Shown here piece by piece: positions 34,583 to 43,586 of a stretch of 64,000 bases of DNA. The notes beneath the pieces were generated by a model. The model was not told the origin of the DNA. It did not search any database and worked only from the letters and a program-made list of their open reading frames with translations. Each line of letters begins with the position of its first letter. Position 1 is the stretch's first letter. Source of the stretch: Lacinutrix sp. Bg11-31 (lineage in GTDB: Bacteria; Bacteroidota; Bacteroidia; Flavobacteriales; Flavobacteriaceae); assembly GCF_002831665.1 (NCBI RefSeq), contig NZ_CP025118.1:3286001-3350000 (forward strand), read 5' to 3'. The translations under genes were made by a program, and so were the position numbers.

Positions 34583-35365
34583 TTAAAACTCTAAATAATC
34601 AACATAAAACGTATCTCCCAAAAGAGATTGCATTACTTCGGTGTTCTTCAAATTAATATAAAACTTATTCTTTGGTTTTAGTGTTTCGGCATTTAATAAA
34701 TTATGTTGCTCTAAAACAGCTTTAGTTTGTTTAGCAACTGCCAAACCAGAATCTATAATTTTAACATGATTAGGAAGTAATTTAGTAAGCATAGGAATAA
34801 GATATGGATAATGCGTGCAACCAAGTACTAGATAATCTATATTGGCTTCAAGCATTGGTTTTAAATAGCTTTTAAGCAGCATTTCCATCTCAATAGACTC
34901 ATAGTTTCCAGTTTCAATTAATTCTACAATACCTTGGCCAACTTGCTCTACAATGGTTATGCCATTTGAATATAAGTTAGATGTATTGTGAAACAACGCA
35001 CTAGATAGCGTGCCTTTAGTGGCTAAAATACCAATAGCTTTTGTTTGCGTATTTAATGCAGCTGGTTTAATTGCTGGTTCAATGCCAATAATTGGAACAT
35101 TATATTTTTCTCTTAAAACACTAATAGCATTTGTTGTTGCAGTATTACAAGCAATAACAATAAGTTTACAGTTTTTATTTAAAAGGAACTCGGTGTTTTT
35201 TATACTAAGCTCAATAATTTTGTCTTTACCTTTTTGCCCATAAGGCGCATTTAAACTATCGGCTAAATAAATAGAACTTTCGAGAGGCAAACACAAGTGC
35301 ATTTCTTTCCATATGGAAGTGCCACCAACGCCAGAATCGAATATGCCAATAGGTTGTTTACTCAT
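34583..35365 (-). CDS. murI: Glutamate racemase
   Basis: A protein of 260 residues with the racemase motifs GIFDSGVGGTSIW at the N-terminus, the catalytic cysteine regions ACNTATTNAI and GCTHYPYL, and GIEPAIKPA. It converts L- to D-glutamate for peptidoglycan in the cytoplasm. It is the last gene of the envelope group but is separated from the ompH gene by a terminator-like hairpin, so it may also be transcribed alone. Confidence 0.95.
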   Translation of the reverse strand: MSKQPIGIFDSGVGGTSIWKEMHLCLPLESSIYLADSLNAPYGQKGKDKIIELSIKNTEFLLNKNCKLIVIACNTATTNAISVLREKYNVPIIGIEPAIKPAALNTQTKAIGILATKGTLSSALFHNTSNLYSNGITIVEQVGQGIVELIETGNYESIEMEMLLKSYLKPMLEANIDYLVLGCTHYPYLIPMLTKLLPNHVKIIDSGLAVAKQTKAVLEQHNLLNAETLKPKNKFYINLKNTEVMQSLLGDTFYVDYLEF

Positions 35366-35403
35366 AAAAATTTAGTCTAAGATTACTCACTTTATAAAAA
35401 TAC

Positions 35404-35430
35404 AAAAGCCGACTTAATAAGTCGGCTTTT
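35404..35430 (-). terminator. Terminator between ompH and murI
   Basis: Arms AAAAGCCGACTT and AAGTCGGCTTTT around a 3-base loop. On the minus strand it is followed by a T-rich run. Confidence 0.8.
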
Positions 35431-35457
35431 AGTACTATTTGTTTTGGTTAGGTCTTC

Positions 35458-35967
35458 TTAGAATCCTAATTCTCTCTTTACATCTGCAAGTAAATCTTTA
35501 CCTTCAGCCATAATTACTCCACCTTGAGGAGAAGAATCTAATACATAGTCAAAACCTTGAGCTTTAGCTACTTTTAAGATTGCTGCTTTAGCTTTTTCAG
35601 TAATAGGCTTTAAAAGCTCCATTTCTTTCTTTTGTAATTGCTGTTGAGCATTAGCTGCATATTGTTGCATAGATTGTTGATCTGTCTGTACTTCAACATA
35701 ACGCTTTTCGTTCTCTTCTTGAGTTTTTGTAGTAGCTTCTGCTTCAAAACGTTCAGTTTTAGTTTTTAATTCTAGTTTCATAGCTTCAATATCAGATTGG
35801 TAAGTTTTACCAATACGTTCCATATCTGCTTGAGCAACTTTCATATCAGGCATTGCTTGAATTAAGTCTGTTGTATTAATGTGGGCAACCTTAGATTGAG
35901 CGTTTGTAAAGCTAGTAGCTCCAAAAAATAATGTTGCTGCAATTAGTAATGTTTTAATTTGTTTCAT
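35458..35967 (-). CDS. OmpH/Skp family periplasmic chaperone
   Basis: A protein of 169 residues: a signal peptide (ending SFTNAQ), then the OmpH pattern KVAHINTTDLIQAMPDMKVAQADMERIGKTYQ, a long coiled-coil hairpin, and KAKAAILKVAKAQGFDYVLDSSPQGGV near the end. Skp-type trimers hold unfolded outer membrane proteins in the periplasm on their way to the BAM complex. It is the second of two OmpH genes downstream of bamA, at a distance of 37 bases. Confidence 0.92.
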   Translation of the reverse strand: MKQIKTLLIAATLFFGATSFTNAQSKVAHINTTDLIQAMPDMKVAQADMERIGKTYQSDIEAMKLELKTKTERFEAEATTKTQEENEKRYVEVQTDQQSMQQYAANAQQQLQKKEMELLKPITEKAKAAILKVAKAQGFDYVLDSSPQGGVIMAEGKDLLADVKRELGF

Positions 35968-36004
35968 TTTTAAAATAGTATTTGTGTGTTATAGTTATTA
36001 ATTT

Positions 36005-36994
36005 TTAATCGTCTTGATTCTCGTCTTCTGGAGCACTGTCTTTTTCTTCTTTTGCTTTCTTACGATCCTCTAAGGTTTTTTGTCTTTTATCTTCAAGCAT
36101 TTTTTTTCTAGCTGCTCTATCTGCTAGTTTCTTCTGTTTACGTGCTTCTAAAATTTGTTCTTTAGTTTTAGGAGCATCTCCAGTTTCTGCTTTATTATCT
36201 TCGGTACCTTCTTCTTTATTGTTCTCTGTACCTTCTTTAGTTTTATTTCTTGCGTCTAGCTTATCTTGTTTTGCTTTTTCTCTTGCTGCAATTGCTGCTG
36301 CTCTTTTATCTGCAATCTCTTTTTTTCTAGCTTCTTGTAACGCTGCTCTATCTGCTTTTTTCTTATCTAAAGCGAGTTGTCTTGCGTCTTTGCTTTCGTC
36401 TATTTCTACAGTTACATCCTCATCTTTAGCTTCTTTTTTATCTTTCTTAGACTTTAGCTGCTTTCTTTTAGAAGAGCGTGTAATAGTTCTTAAAACTTGC
36501 TCGCTCATATCAAAACGCTCTGCTGAATATAGCATTACTAGATCTGCGGACTTGTCGAAAACAAAATCGTATTTTTTTGCTTTAGCAATATCTTGAACTG
36601 CTTGAAAAATTTGATCTTGAACGGGCTGCATTAATTGTCTCTTTTGGATCATTAAATCTCCATTAGGTCCAAATCGCTTTTGCTGATAATCTAATACTTC
36701 CTTTTCTTCAAAAGTGATATCTTCTTCGCGTTCTTCAATTAATTCTTTAGTTAAAAGTGCCTTCTCGTTATTTAAGTCGGTTCTCTTTTGTTCTACAATT
36801 TTTAATTTTGTTTCTATCTCACCTTTCCATTTCTGAACTTTTGAATCTAACTGTGAAGTTGCCTCAGTATATTCAGGTACGTTTTGTAAAATATATTCGG
36901 TATCTATATATCCAACTCTCACTCCACGTTGCGCGTTTGCTTGAAAGGATAGCATTGATACTATGGTCAATAAAAAAAGAACTTTAATTTTCAT
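36005..36994 (-). CDS. OmpH/Skp family protein with a long charged C-terminal tail
   Basis: A protein of 329 residues: a signal peptide (ending FQANAQ), the OmpH core (about 23-175, RVGYIDTEYILQNVPEYTEA ... AKAKKYDFVFDKSADLVML), then about 150 residues of almost pure Lys/Arg/Glu/Asp/Ala coiled coil (KKADRAALQEARKKEIADKR and similar). A normal Skp stops near 170 residues. The tail is probably a long helix; its role is unknown. It lies between bamA and the short ompH gene. Confidence 0.9.
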   Translation of the reverse strand: MKIKVLFLLTIVSMLSFQANAQRGVRVGYIDTEYILQNVPEYTEATSQLDSKVQKWKGEIETKLKIVEQKRTDLNNEKALLTKELIEEREEDITFEEKEVLDYQQKRFGPNGDLMIQKRQLMQPVQDQIFQAVQDIAKAKKYDFVFDKSADLVMLYSAERFDMSEQVLRTITRSSKRKQLKSKKDKKEAKDEDVTVEIDESKDARQLALDKKKADRAALQEARKKEIADKRAAAIAAREKAKQDKLDARNKTKEGTENNKEEGTEDNKAETGDAPKTKEQILEARKQKKLADRAARKKMLEDKRQKTLEDRKKAKEEKDSAPEDENQDD

Positions 36995-37191
36995 CTGGTT
37001 ATATTTTTATATTTAATAACATAAATTCAAAAAAACAGACAGTTTGGATATTGATTCTGTCTTATTTTGAATCACTTAGTTTTCAAAATAACGAATTTTA
37101 ATTGTAAAAATTTTAATTCTTGAATCAAATCCTCAAAGTAATCATTGAAAATATCGTGCCAAAAATAATAAATTGTTGAAATTTTTACATT

Positions 37192-37229
37192 AATAAAGGC
37201 CTTTTTTTATACAAAAAAGACCTTTATTT
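37192..37229 (-). terminator. Hairpin between bamA and ompH
   Basis: Arms AATAAAGGCCTTTTTT and AAAAAAGACCTTTATT with one mismatch, just after the bamA stop. Possible terminator or attenuator, so the ompH genes may have their own promoter in 36995-37190. Confidence 0.65.
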
Positions 37230-37231
37230 TA

Positions 37232-39832
37232 TTAAAATTGTTGTCCGATAATAAAGTGAGTTTCCCATCCATGCTTTATTGTATTTCCTGGAAGTGGATC
37301 GAAACCATGTCCGAAATCAATACCTAATAAACCAAAGGCAGGCATAAATATTCTAACTCCTAAACCTGCAGAACGTTTTACGTTAAACGGGTTGTAGTCT
37401 TTAAAACTGTCGTATGATGCTCCAGCGTCTAAGAAACCTAAGGCATATATTTTTGCTGATTGCTTTAGTGTAATTGGATAACGTAATTCTAAAGAGAATT
37501 TATTAAAGACTGTTCCTCCATCGTTATCTGATAGTCCTTGGTTTGGGTAGCCTCTTAAAGCAACGGCTTCTCTACCATCTAAACTATAACTTCCTAGTCC
37601 ATCACCTCCAAGAAAGAAACGCTCGAAAGGAATAATACCTCTATCTTGATTATATGCACCTAAATAACCAAATTCTAAACTTGATTTAAAAACGAATTTA
37701 TCTACTAATTTTGTGTACCAATCTCCTTTAAATTTTAATTTATAAAATTCTAACCATTTAAAACGTTCTTGGTCAATTTCAGAAATTCTATTTGATGCAA
37801 CAGTTCTATCATCAATATCTAGAGTAGCATCGTTTACAATCTCTTGATTTGTTTCTCGCTCTACGCGTAAAGATTCGTAGTCTGTGCCATTAAGCATAGA
37901 ATATGGTAGGGATAATTTTGCTGTTGCTGAGAAACTAGATCCTCCTGTTGGGAAAACGGGATCGTTAAAGGTGTTATTTCTACTTAGTCCTATTGTGTAA
38001 GATAAATTGTTAGAATAACCATCACCAAAAGTAAATAATCCTGTGTTGTAGTTTTTTAAATTGTAGTGTTGAAAACTCAACGCTTGAGATAGCGTAAAGT
38101 AATCGTCTGGTACAGATAAACGTTTAGCTAAACCCAATGTAAGACCTGTAATATTAAAACGTTTGTCTTTATCAGCTTTTCCGGTTTGCGCATTATATAA
38201 AAACTGCTTAGTATGCGATAACGATGTTGAAAATTGTACTGGTTTTTTTCCACCCATCCAAGGCTCTGAAAACTGAAAACTATAGGTTTGGTAAAAACGA
38301 CTTGCTTGTAAACGTAATGCTAATTTTTGACCATCTCCAGAAGGAATTGGTTTGTATGCATCCTTTTTAAGAATATCTTTTAATGAGAAGTTGTTAAATG
38401 ATAAACCTAATGTACCAATAAAACCACCACCACCATAACCACCTTGTAGTTCTATTTGGCTAGATCCAGACTCTACAACACCATATTCTATATCTATAGT
38501 TCCATCATCTGGGTTTGCGTTTTTAAACTGAGGATCAATTTGTTCTGCATCAAAGAAACCTAACTGACTTAATTCACGAACTGTACGTACAACGTTAGAT
38601 TTACTATATAATTCGCCTGGTCGTGTTCTTATTTCTCTATAAATAACATGATCGTTAGTTTTCTCGTTTCCAACTACAGTAATTTTGTTAAAATAAGTTG
38701 GTTTACCTTCCGAAATTCTAATTTCCATGTCTATTACATTGCCATCTGCACTTACCTCAACTGGATTAATAGTAGAGAATAAATAACCATGATCTTGGTA
38801 AAGATTTGTAATATCGTCTGCATCTGGACTTGAATTGTCTGCAATTCGTTTTTCTAATAAAACACCATTATAAGTATCTCCATTTTCAATTCTTAACTTA
38901 CGTCTTAAAAATTGGTCTGTATAAACGGTGTTACCAATAAATGTAATTTCTCCAAAGGTATATTTTTCTCCTTCTTCTACTTTAATGTTTAAGCTTACTG
39001 TTTTAGCATTATTAACAATTAAAGTATCTGAAATAATACGAGCATCTCTGTATCCATTTTCCTTATACTTGTTTATAACACTATTTATGTCTTCTTTAAA
39101 ATCGGCTTCTATATATTTAGAACGCTTTAATATACGAATAGGGTTTTTTTGCTTAGTGTTTTTCATGGCTTTTCTAAGCTTTTTATCGCTTAAAACAGTA
39201 TTCCCTTCAAAGTTGATTTTGCTAATTTTAACCTTTTCACCTCTATCTACAGTTAATACCATATTTACTCTGGCATTATCTAGTGAGTCTACTACAGGAA
39301 TGGTATTGATGTTTACTTTTGTATTTAAAAAACCTGCTTTTCTGTTTGTATTCTGAATATAGTTTTTTGTAGTAGTAATAAGGTTTTCAGTGATTTTTAC
39401 ACCTTGTTGAAGCTTGCTTTCTTTAATTAAGGCTTCTTTTTTGCTTTTCTTAACACCAACAATTTTTAATTCGTTTAAAGCTGGTAAATCGGCAAGTCTT
39501 ATTTCAAGGTATGCAGCATTGCCTTCAATTTTAGAAAGGTATACTTCAATATCGCTAAAGAGGTTTGTTTTCCATAGTTTTTTAATAGCAGTACTTATTT
39601 CTTCACCAGGAATTAGTATTTCATCTCCTTTTTTAAGTTTAGAAAACGTAATAATGGTTTGCTCACTAAAGCTTGTGTTACCAACAACTTTTATGTCTGC
39701 AATTGTGTATGTTTTACTGTCCTCATAAGAGAGGTCTTGCGCTTGAGTTAAAAAACTAGATAGCGCAAATAGTATTGCTAATGTGGATTGTAAAAATGTT
39801 TTCAATTGTTTGTTTTTAACTAATTTGTTCAC
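37232..39832 (-). CDS. bamA: Outer membrane protein assembly factor BamA
   Basis: The open frame runs to 39940, inside uppS, but the signal peptide (KTFLQSTLAILFALSSFLTQAQ) shows that the start is GTG 39832 (overlapping the uppS end by 17 bases) or TTG 39805 (10 bases after the uppS stop). About 860 residues: five POTRA repeats (about 30-430, with KVVGNTSFSEQTI, INFEGNTVLSDKKL and ITFIGNTVYTDQFL) and a 16-strand Omp85 barrel ending in an HFIIGQQF C-terminal strand. It inserts beta-barrel proteins into the outer membrane and is essential. Confidence 0.93.
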   Translation of the reverse strand: MNKLVKNKQLKTFLQSTLAILFALSSFLTQAQDLSYEDSKTYTIADIKVVGNTSFSEQTIITFSKLKKGDEILIPGEEISTAIKKLWKTNLFSDIEVYLSKIEGNAAYLEIRLADLPALNELKIVGVKKSKKEALIKESKLQQGVKITENLITTTKNYIQNTNRKAGFLNTKVNINTIPVVDSLDNARVNMVLTVDRGEKVKISKINFEGNTVLSDKKLRKAMKNTKQKNPIRILKRSKYIEADFKEDINSVINKYKENGYRDARIISDTLIVNNAKTVSLNIKVEEGEKYTFGEITFIGNTVYTDQFLRRKLRIENGDTYNGVLLEKRIADNSSPDADDITNLYQDHGYLFSTINPVEVSADGNVIDMEIRISEGKPTYFNKITVVGNEKTNDHVIYREIRTRPGELYSKSNVVRTVRELSQLGFFDAEQIDPQFKNANPDDGTIDIEYGVVESGSSQIELQGGYGGGGFIGTLGLSFNNFSLKDILKKDAYKPIPSGDGQKLALRLQASRFYQTYSFQFSEPWMGGKKPVQFSTSLSHTKQFLYNAQTGKADKDKRFNITGLTLGLAKRLSVPDDYFTLSQALSFQHYNLKNYNTGLFTFGDGYSNNLSYTIGLSRNNTFNDPVFPTGGSSFSATAKLSLPYSMLNGTDYESLRVERETNQEIVNDATLDIDDRTVASNRISEIDQERFKWLEFYKLKFKGDWYTKLVDKFVFKSSLEFGYLGAYNQDRGIIPFERFFLGGDGLGSYSLDGREAVALRGYPNQGLSDNDGGTVFNKFSLELRYPITLKQSAKIYALGFLDAGASYDSFKDYNPFNVKRSAGLGVRIFMPAFGLLGIDFGHGFDPLPGNTIKHGWETHFIIGQQF

Positions 39833-40553
39833 TTGTTTTCCCAAAGCGTCTTTCTCTATTTTGATATTCGATGATAGCATCACAAAGGTGTTGCTGTGTA
39901 AAATCTGGCCATAATACTTTTGTAAAGTATAATTCAGCATAAGCTATTTGCCAGAGTAAAAAATTACTGATGCGTTGTTCTCCACTGGTTCTAATAAGTA
40001 GGTCTACATCTGGTAAATTTTGCGTGTAAAGATGCTCATTAATAATCGATTCGTCAATATTTTCAGAAGAAATTATATTATTTTTAACTTTATCGCTTAT
40101 TTCTTTAATGGCATTTAGTAATTCATCACGAGAACCATAGCTTAATGCTAAGGTTAATGTCATGCGTGTATTGCTTTTAGTATTCTCTATTACCTCATTA
40201 AGTTCTTTAAAGACCTTTTTAGGTAAGTTAGAGAGATTACCAATAGCATTAAGTTTTATGTTGTTTTTTTGAAGTGTCTTAATTTCTTTCTTTAAAGAAG
40301 ATACTAAAAGCCTCATTAAAGTATCTACTTCTAACTTTGGCCTGTTCCAGTTTTCTGTAGAGAATGCGTATAATGTTAGGTTTTCTATACCTAGTTCTGC
40401 ACTCGCTTCAACGGTTTGGCGTACGGATTTTGTGCCATTTTCGTGACCAATAGCACGAAGAAAGCCTTTTTGTTTAGCCCAACGACCATTGCCATCCATA
40501 ATAATGGCAACATGTTTTGGTAATTTACTTGTATTTATCTTGCTTGTATCCAA
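39816..40553 (-). CDS. uppS: Undecaprenyl diphosphate synthase
   Basis: I place the start at TTG 40553 (MDTSKINTSKLPKHV), five bases after an AGGAGG that ends the upstream gene. This gives 245 residues, the usual length; the longer frame to 40589 would overlap. The IMDGNGRWAKQKG motif holds the catalytic Asp, with GHENGTKSVR, LTLYAFSTENW and a C-terminal DLLIRTSGEQRISNFLLWQ region. It makes the C55 lipid carrier for peptidoglycan. The bamA gene starts at its end, so the two are coupled. Confidence 0.94.
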   Translation of the reverse strand: MDTSKINTSKLPKHVAIIMDGNGRWAKQKGFLRAIGHENGTKSVRQTVEASAELGIENLTLYAFSTENWNRPKLEVDTLMRLLVSSLKKEIKTLQKNNIKLNAIGNLSNLPKKVFKELNEVIENTKSNTRMTLTLALSYGSRDELLNAIKEISDKVKNNIISSENIDESIINEHLYTQNLPDVDLLIRTSGEQRISNFLLWQIAYAELYFTKVLWPDFTQQHLCDAIIEYQNRERRFGKTSEQIS

Positions 40554-40554
40554 A

Positions 40555-41256
40555 TTATCCTCCTGGGCAAAAACATGGGTTTCTACCAAATGTATAGGTT
40601 AGTGTAATACCTGTAAAGGTATACCAATCATTATTATTAGTGTTTCCAAAGCTAACAGATGCATCTGCTCCACCATAATCTGAGACACTCCCGTCTAATT
40701 TATCCGAAAACGTATAACGAGCTCCAATTTCTAAAGCTAAAATAAAATCTGTTGAAACCGCTACTTTATATCCTAAAACCATAGGAATACCAAAAGCATA
40801 GTTCGTAGTTTCTTCGTCTACAATAGCACCAGTGCCATCAGGATTAAAAAAAAAATTATCGTGTTTTGCTACACTAATTCCAGAGTATAAATAAGGAGTA
40901 GAAACCGTTCCTCCATTATGCAAATCGAAATCGAAAAAAGTAAATTCCATTCCAGCAGAAAGTTCTAAAATGTTATTATTAAACTTATAATCTCTTATTT
41001 GTCTGCTAGGATCATCAGAATCATTATCGTCTCCTTCTAACTCTGTAAAGGTTAAAGAGATTCTATAAGAATGCCTTTTGCTTCTGTTCCATTTATAGAT
41101 TGCTCCAAAAGCTAATTGCTTAGGTGCTATATAGTCTGTTGCACCTACATCTCCAATAAAGTTACTGCCACCAACGAAAATTCCAAATTCGTTAATTTGA
41201 GCGCTACTTATTTGTGTGCCAAAAAATATTATTAGTAAAAGCGTTAAATACTTCAT
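40555..41256 (-). CDS. DUF6089 family outer membrane beta-barrel protein
   Basis: A protein of 233 residues with a signal peptide (ending QISSAQ), followed by INEFGIFVGGSNFIGDVGATDYI and a beta-barrel pattern ending in the unusual GRNPCFCPGG tail. This family sits directly upstream of uppS-bamA in flavobacteria. It is probably an envelope protein of unknown function. Its last codons (PGG) supply a Shine-Dalgarno-like AGGAGG for uppS. Confidence 0.85.
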   Translation of the reverse strand: MKYLTLLLIIFFGTQISSAQINEFGIFVGGSNFIGDVGATDYIAPKQLAFGAIYKWNRSKRHSYRISLTFTELEGDDNDSDDPSRQIRDYKFNNNILELSAGMEFTFFDFDLHNGGTVSTPYLYSGISVAKHDNFFFNPDGTGAIVDEETTNYAFGIPMVLGYKVAVSTDFILALEIGARYTFSDKLDGSVSDYGGADASVSFGNTNNNDWYTFTGITLTYTFGRNPCFCPGG

Positions 41257-41272
41257 AAATCTTCAAAGTTTG

Positions 41273-41280
41273 CAAATATA
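41273..41280 (-). promoter_or_regulatory. Candidate -7 element of the DUF6089-uppS-bamA operon
   Basis: On the minus strand this reads TATATTTG, matching TAnnTTTG, 16 bases before the start codon of the DUF6089 gene. The -33 TTTG is not clear. Confidence 0.5.
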
Positions 41281-41397
41281 ATAAATAAGATTAGCCTATT
41301 GTGATTTCAGCTAAATAGTTACAGTTTAAAACAGTGATTACTTATAATTATTGTAAAAATGAATGTTTTGGAAGTTTTTTTGCTAAAAAATAAGCTG

Positions 41398-42273
41398 TTA
41401 ATTTCTCTTGTCTTCTCCCCAAAGTAGTTTTTTTCTCAAGGTTGCTAGAAAACTTTCAGAGTTTAACTCTATCATATTAATAGTAAAAGGTGCTTTTTTT
41501 ATGGTAATAATGGTGTCGTTAGATAAAGTTGCTATTCTAGAATCTAAAGAGACTAAGTAATTGTCTTCACGACCACTTACTTTAAGTTCTATTGTAAAAG
41601 AATCTTCTATAACTAATGGCCTTGCGCTTAAATTATGAGGTGCAATGGGTGTTAGAACAAAACTTGTAGTGTCTGGAGTAATAACTGGTCCTGCACAACT
41701 TAAAGAATAACCTGTAGAGCCTGTTGGTGTTGCAATTATTAAACCATCGCTCCAATACGATGTTAAAAATTCACCATTTAATTTGGTCTCCACAGTAATC
41801 ATAGAGGTTGTGTTTTTTCTACTGACTGCGATCTCGTTTAAAGCAAAATTTAAATCTTTTATATCATTGTTCTCTGGTGAAGTTTCTATAGATAATAAGG
41901 TGCGTTTACTTAACGTGTACTTTTTATTATAAATATCTATGATAGCTTCTTTTATATCTTCTGGTTGTATTGTTGCTAAAAAACCTAGCCTTCCAGTATT
42001 TATGCCAATTATTGGAATGTTTAAATCTTTTACAAAGGTAATAGCTCTTAAAATGGTGCCGTCTCCACCAATGCTTACAAATAAATCGAAGCTTTTGTCT
42101 AAAGTTTTAAAAGTGTTATATACTGAAGGTTTGGAAAGTTCAGTTTTAATATCGTTATAAAATTCACTTTCTAGAAAAAGCGAAGCGTTTAAATTTAGCA
42201 GTTCTTTTGTAAGTACTTTTAAAGAATCTTTAGATTGTTTTTTTGGGTACTGACTGTAAATGGCGACCTTCAT
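41398..42273 (-). CDS. nadK: NAD kinase
   Basis: A protein of 291 residues with the GGDGTILRA motif, NTGRLGFLA, and the YWSDGLIIATPTGSTGYSLSCAGP region. It phosphorylates NAD to NADP in the cytoplasm, using ATP or polyphosphate. It begins 2 bases after the CBS-domain gene, so the two form one transcript. Confidence 0.95.
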   Translation of the reverse strand: MKVAIYSQYPKKQSKDSLKVLTKELLNLNASLFLESEFYNDIKTELSKPSVYNTFKTLDKSFDLFVSIGGDGTILRAITFVKDLNIPIIGINTGRLGFLATIQPEDIKEAIIDIYNKKYTLSKRTLLSIETSPENNDIKDLNFALNEIAVSRKNTTSMITVETKLNGEFLTSYWSDGLIIATPTGSTGYSLSCAGPVITPDTTSFVLTPIAPHNLSARPLVIEDSFTIELKVSGREDNYLVSLDSRIATLSNDTIITIKKAPFTINMIELNSESFLATLRKKLLWGEDKRN

Positions 42274-42275
42274 AA

Positions 42276-42935
42276 TTATATGTTTAGGTATCTGTTTAAA
42301 TAATCAGAACGTTCTTTAAGCCCTATCAAATAGCTGTCGTCTTCATGTCCAGATAATATATTATAACTATAACGTCTAAAAGTTTGCATGATTTCATTGA
42401 GATTAGCATTCCCTATTTTTAAAGTAATTTGAGTGATGTCATTTTCAAATTTCGAAATAAATGCGCCTAGAATTTTGCCGTCGTTAGACTCTACAATTTG
42501 GCTTACTTCACTAAAAGAATAATCTGCCATTCCTTTTTCTATAATTAATACAGCTCCAGCTTCAGAAAAGAAAGGTGTTTCATTAAACAGGGTAATGATG
42601 TCATTTAACTCATAATAACCTAAATACACGTTTTTATTACTTAAAACAGGCATGATGTTGGCTGAGTTTTGAGCAAATGCTTCAAGTACATCTAACCAAT
42701 CAGTATCTTCTCTAACAAAAAAGCCTTCACCAGAATAACGATAGTCTTGAATTGGTTTTTCGCTATCAAAACAATGTGCATCGTTTTCAGAGATACAACC
42801 TAAATAAACACCTTCAGCATTTACAATAGGAATATGAGAATACGTTAACTGATTAAAAAGCAGCTGAATCTCTTTAACTTTGTCAGTATTTAATAATGGT
42901 TTAATATCGTTTATTATGTAATCTAGAAGATTCAT
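42276..42935 (-). CDS. CBS domain protein
   Basis: I start at ATG 42935 (MNLLDYIINDIKPL); the longer frame to 42980 has no support. About 219 residues: two CBS motifs (about 15-60 and 70-125, HIPIVNAEGVYLGCI and IMPVLSNKNVYLGYY) followed by an ACT-like C-terminal part. CBS pairs bind adenosine nucleotides. The fixed position before nadK suggests a part in sensing or regulating NAD(P), but this is inference. Confidence 0.85.
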   Translation of the reverse strand: MNLLDYIINDIKPLLNTDKVKEIQLLFNQLTYSHIPIVNAEGVYLGCISENDAHCFDSEKPIQDYRYSGEGFFVREDTDWLDVLEAFAQNSANIMPVLSNKNVYLGYYELNDIITLFNETPFFSEAGAVLIIEKGMADYSFSEVSQIVESNDGKILGAFISKFENDITQITLKIGNANLNEIMQTFRRYSYNILSGHEDDSYLIGLKERSDYLNRYLNI

Positions 42936-43038
42936 TGTGCGTCTTTCAATTTTATGCAAATTAATTAAAAATAAGAACAATCTCGTGCATCTACTTTGTA
43001 TTTTTGTATTGTAAACAATAATAAAAAACTAAAAACAG

Positions 43039-43560
43039 TTGATAAAAATTATTTTAAATCCATTACAAGGAATTGAAATTGTAAATGGAAAAGTTATTAC
43101 GTTGGGTGATTCAAAAACTGAATTGTTAAATAAACTGGGGAAACCTTCAGAAGTTAATGATGATAGTCTTTTTTATGACGAGTTTGAACTAAGAGTAGAT
43201 ATAGATAGTTCTGGAAATATTGAGTTTATTGAATTTATATGTGGTCCCTTTCCGGAAAAAACAGAAATTGAAATATATGGAATCAACCCTTTTAAATCTC
43301 AAAGCTTAGATTTAATTGAGTTGTTAACTATAGAAAATGATGGAGTTGTTGATTCTAGCGAAGCACCTTACTGTTACACTTTTCTTGAGTCGTCAATTGG
43401 TGTTTATAGAGATGCTTTTGAAGAAGAGATTGATGAGTTGATAGAAGGAATGAAAGAAATGGGAGTGTATCTTGAAAATAAAGAATGGGTTTTAGATGAT
43501 AAAGAAAAAGCAAAATATTTTTGGACAATAGGATTAGGTGTAAAAGATTACTATAAATAG
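43039..43560 (+). CDS. Orphan protein of unknown function, probable TTG start
   Basis: A protein of 173 residues read from TTG 43039 (no in-frame ATG near the N-terminus). It is acidic, with KVITLGDSKTELLNKLGKPSEVNDDSLFYDEFELRVDID, a fold seen in small cytoplasmic proteins next to toxins or of immunity type, but I cannot assign a family. No toxin gene is next to it. It sits between the CBS-nadK operon (divergent) and pdxJ (26 bases downstream). Confidence 0.65.
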   Translation: MIKIILNPLQGIEIVNGKVITLGDSKTELLNKLGKPSEVNDDSLFYDEFELRVDIDSSGNIEFIEFICGPFPEKTEIEIYGINPFKSQSLDLIELLTIENDGVVDSSEAPYCYTFLESSIGVYRDAFEEEIDELIEGMKEMGVYLENKEWVLDDKEKAKYFWTIGLGVKDYYK

Positions 43561-43586
43561 TAAGTATTAAATTTAAGCAATAAAAA

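Noticed and set aside
36219..36596. Hydrophobic plus-strand frame of 125 codons
   Set aside because: It is antisense to the Lys/Glu-rich tail of the OmpH-like protein, which yields Leu/Phe/Ser codons by complement.
39833..39940. BamA start at ATG 39940
   Set aside because: It would place 36 extra residues before the signal peptide and overlap uppS by more than 120 bases.
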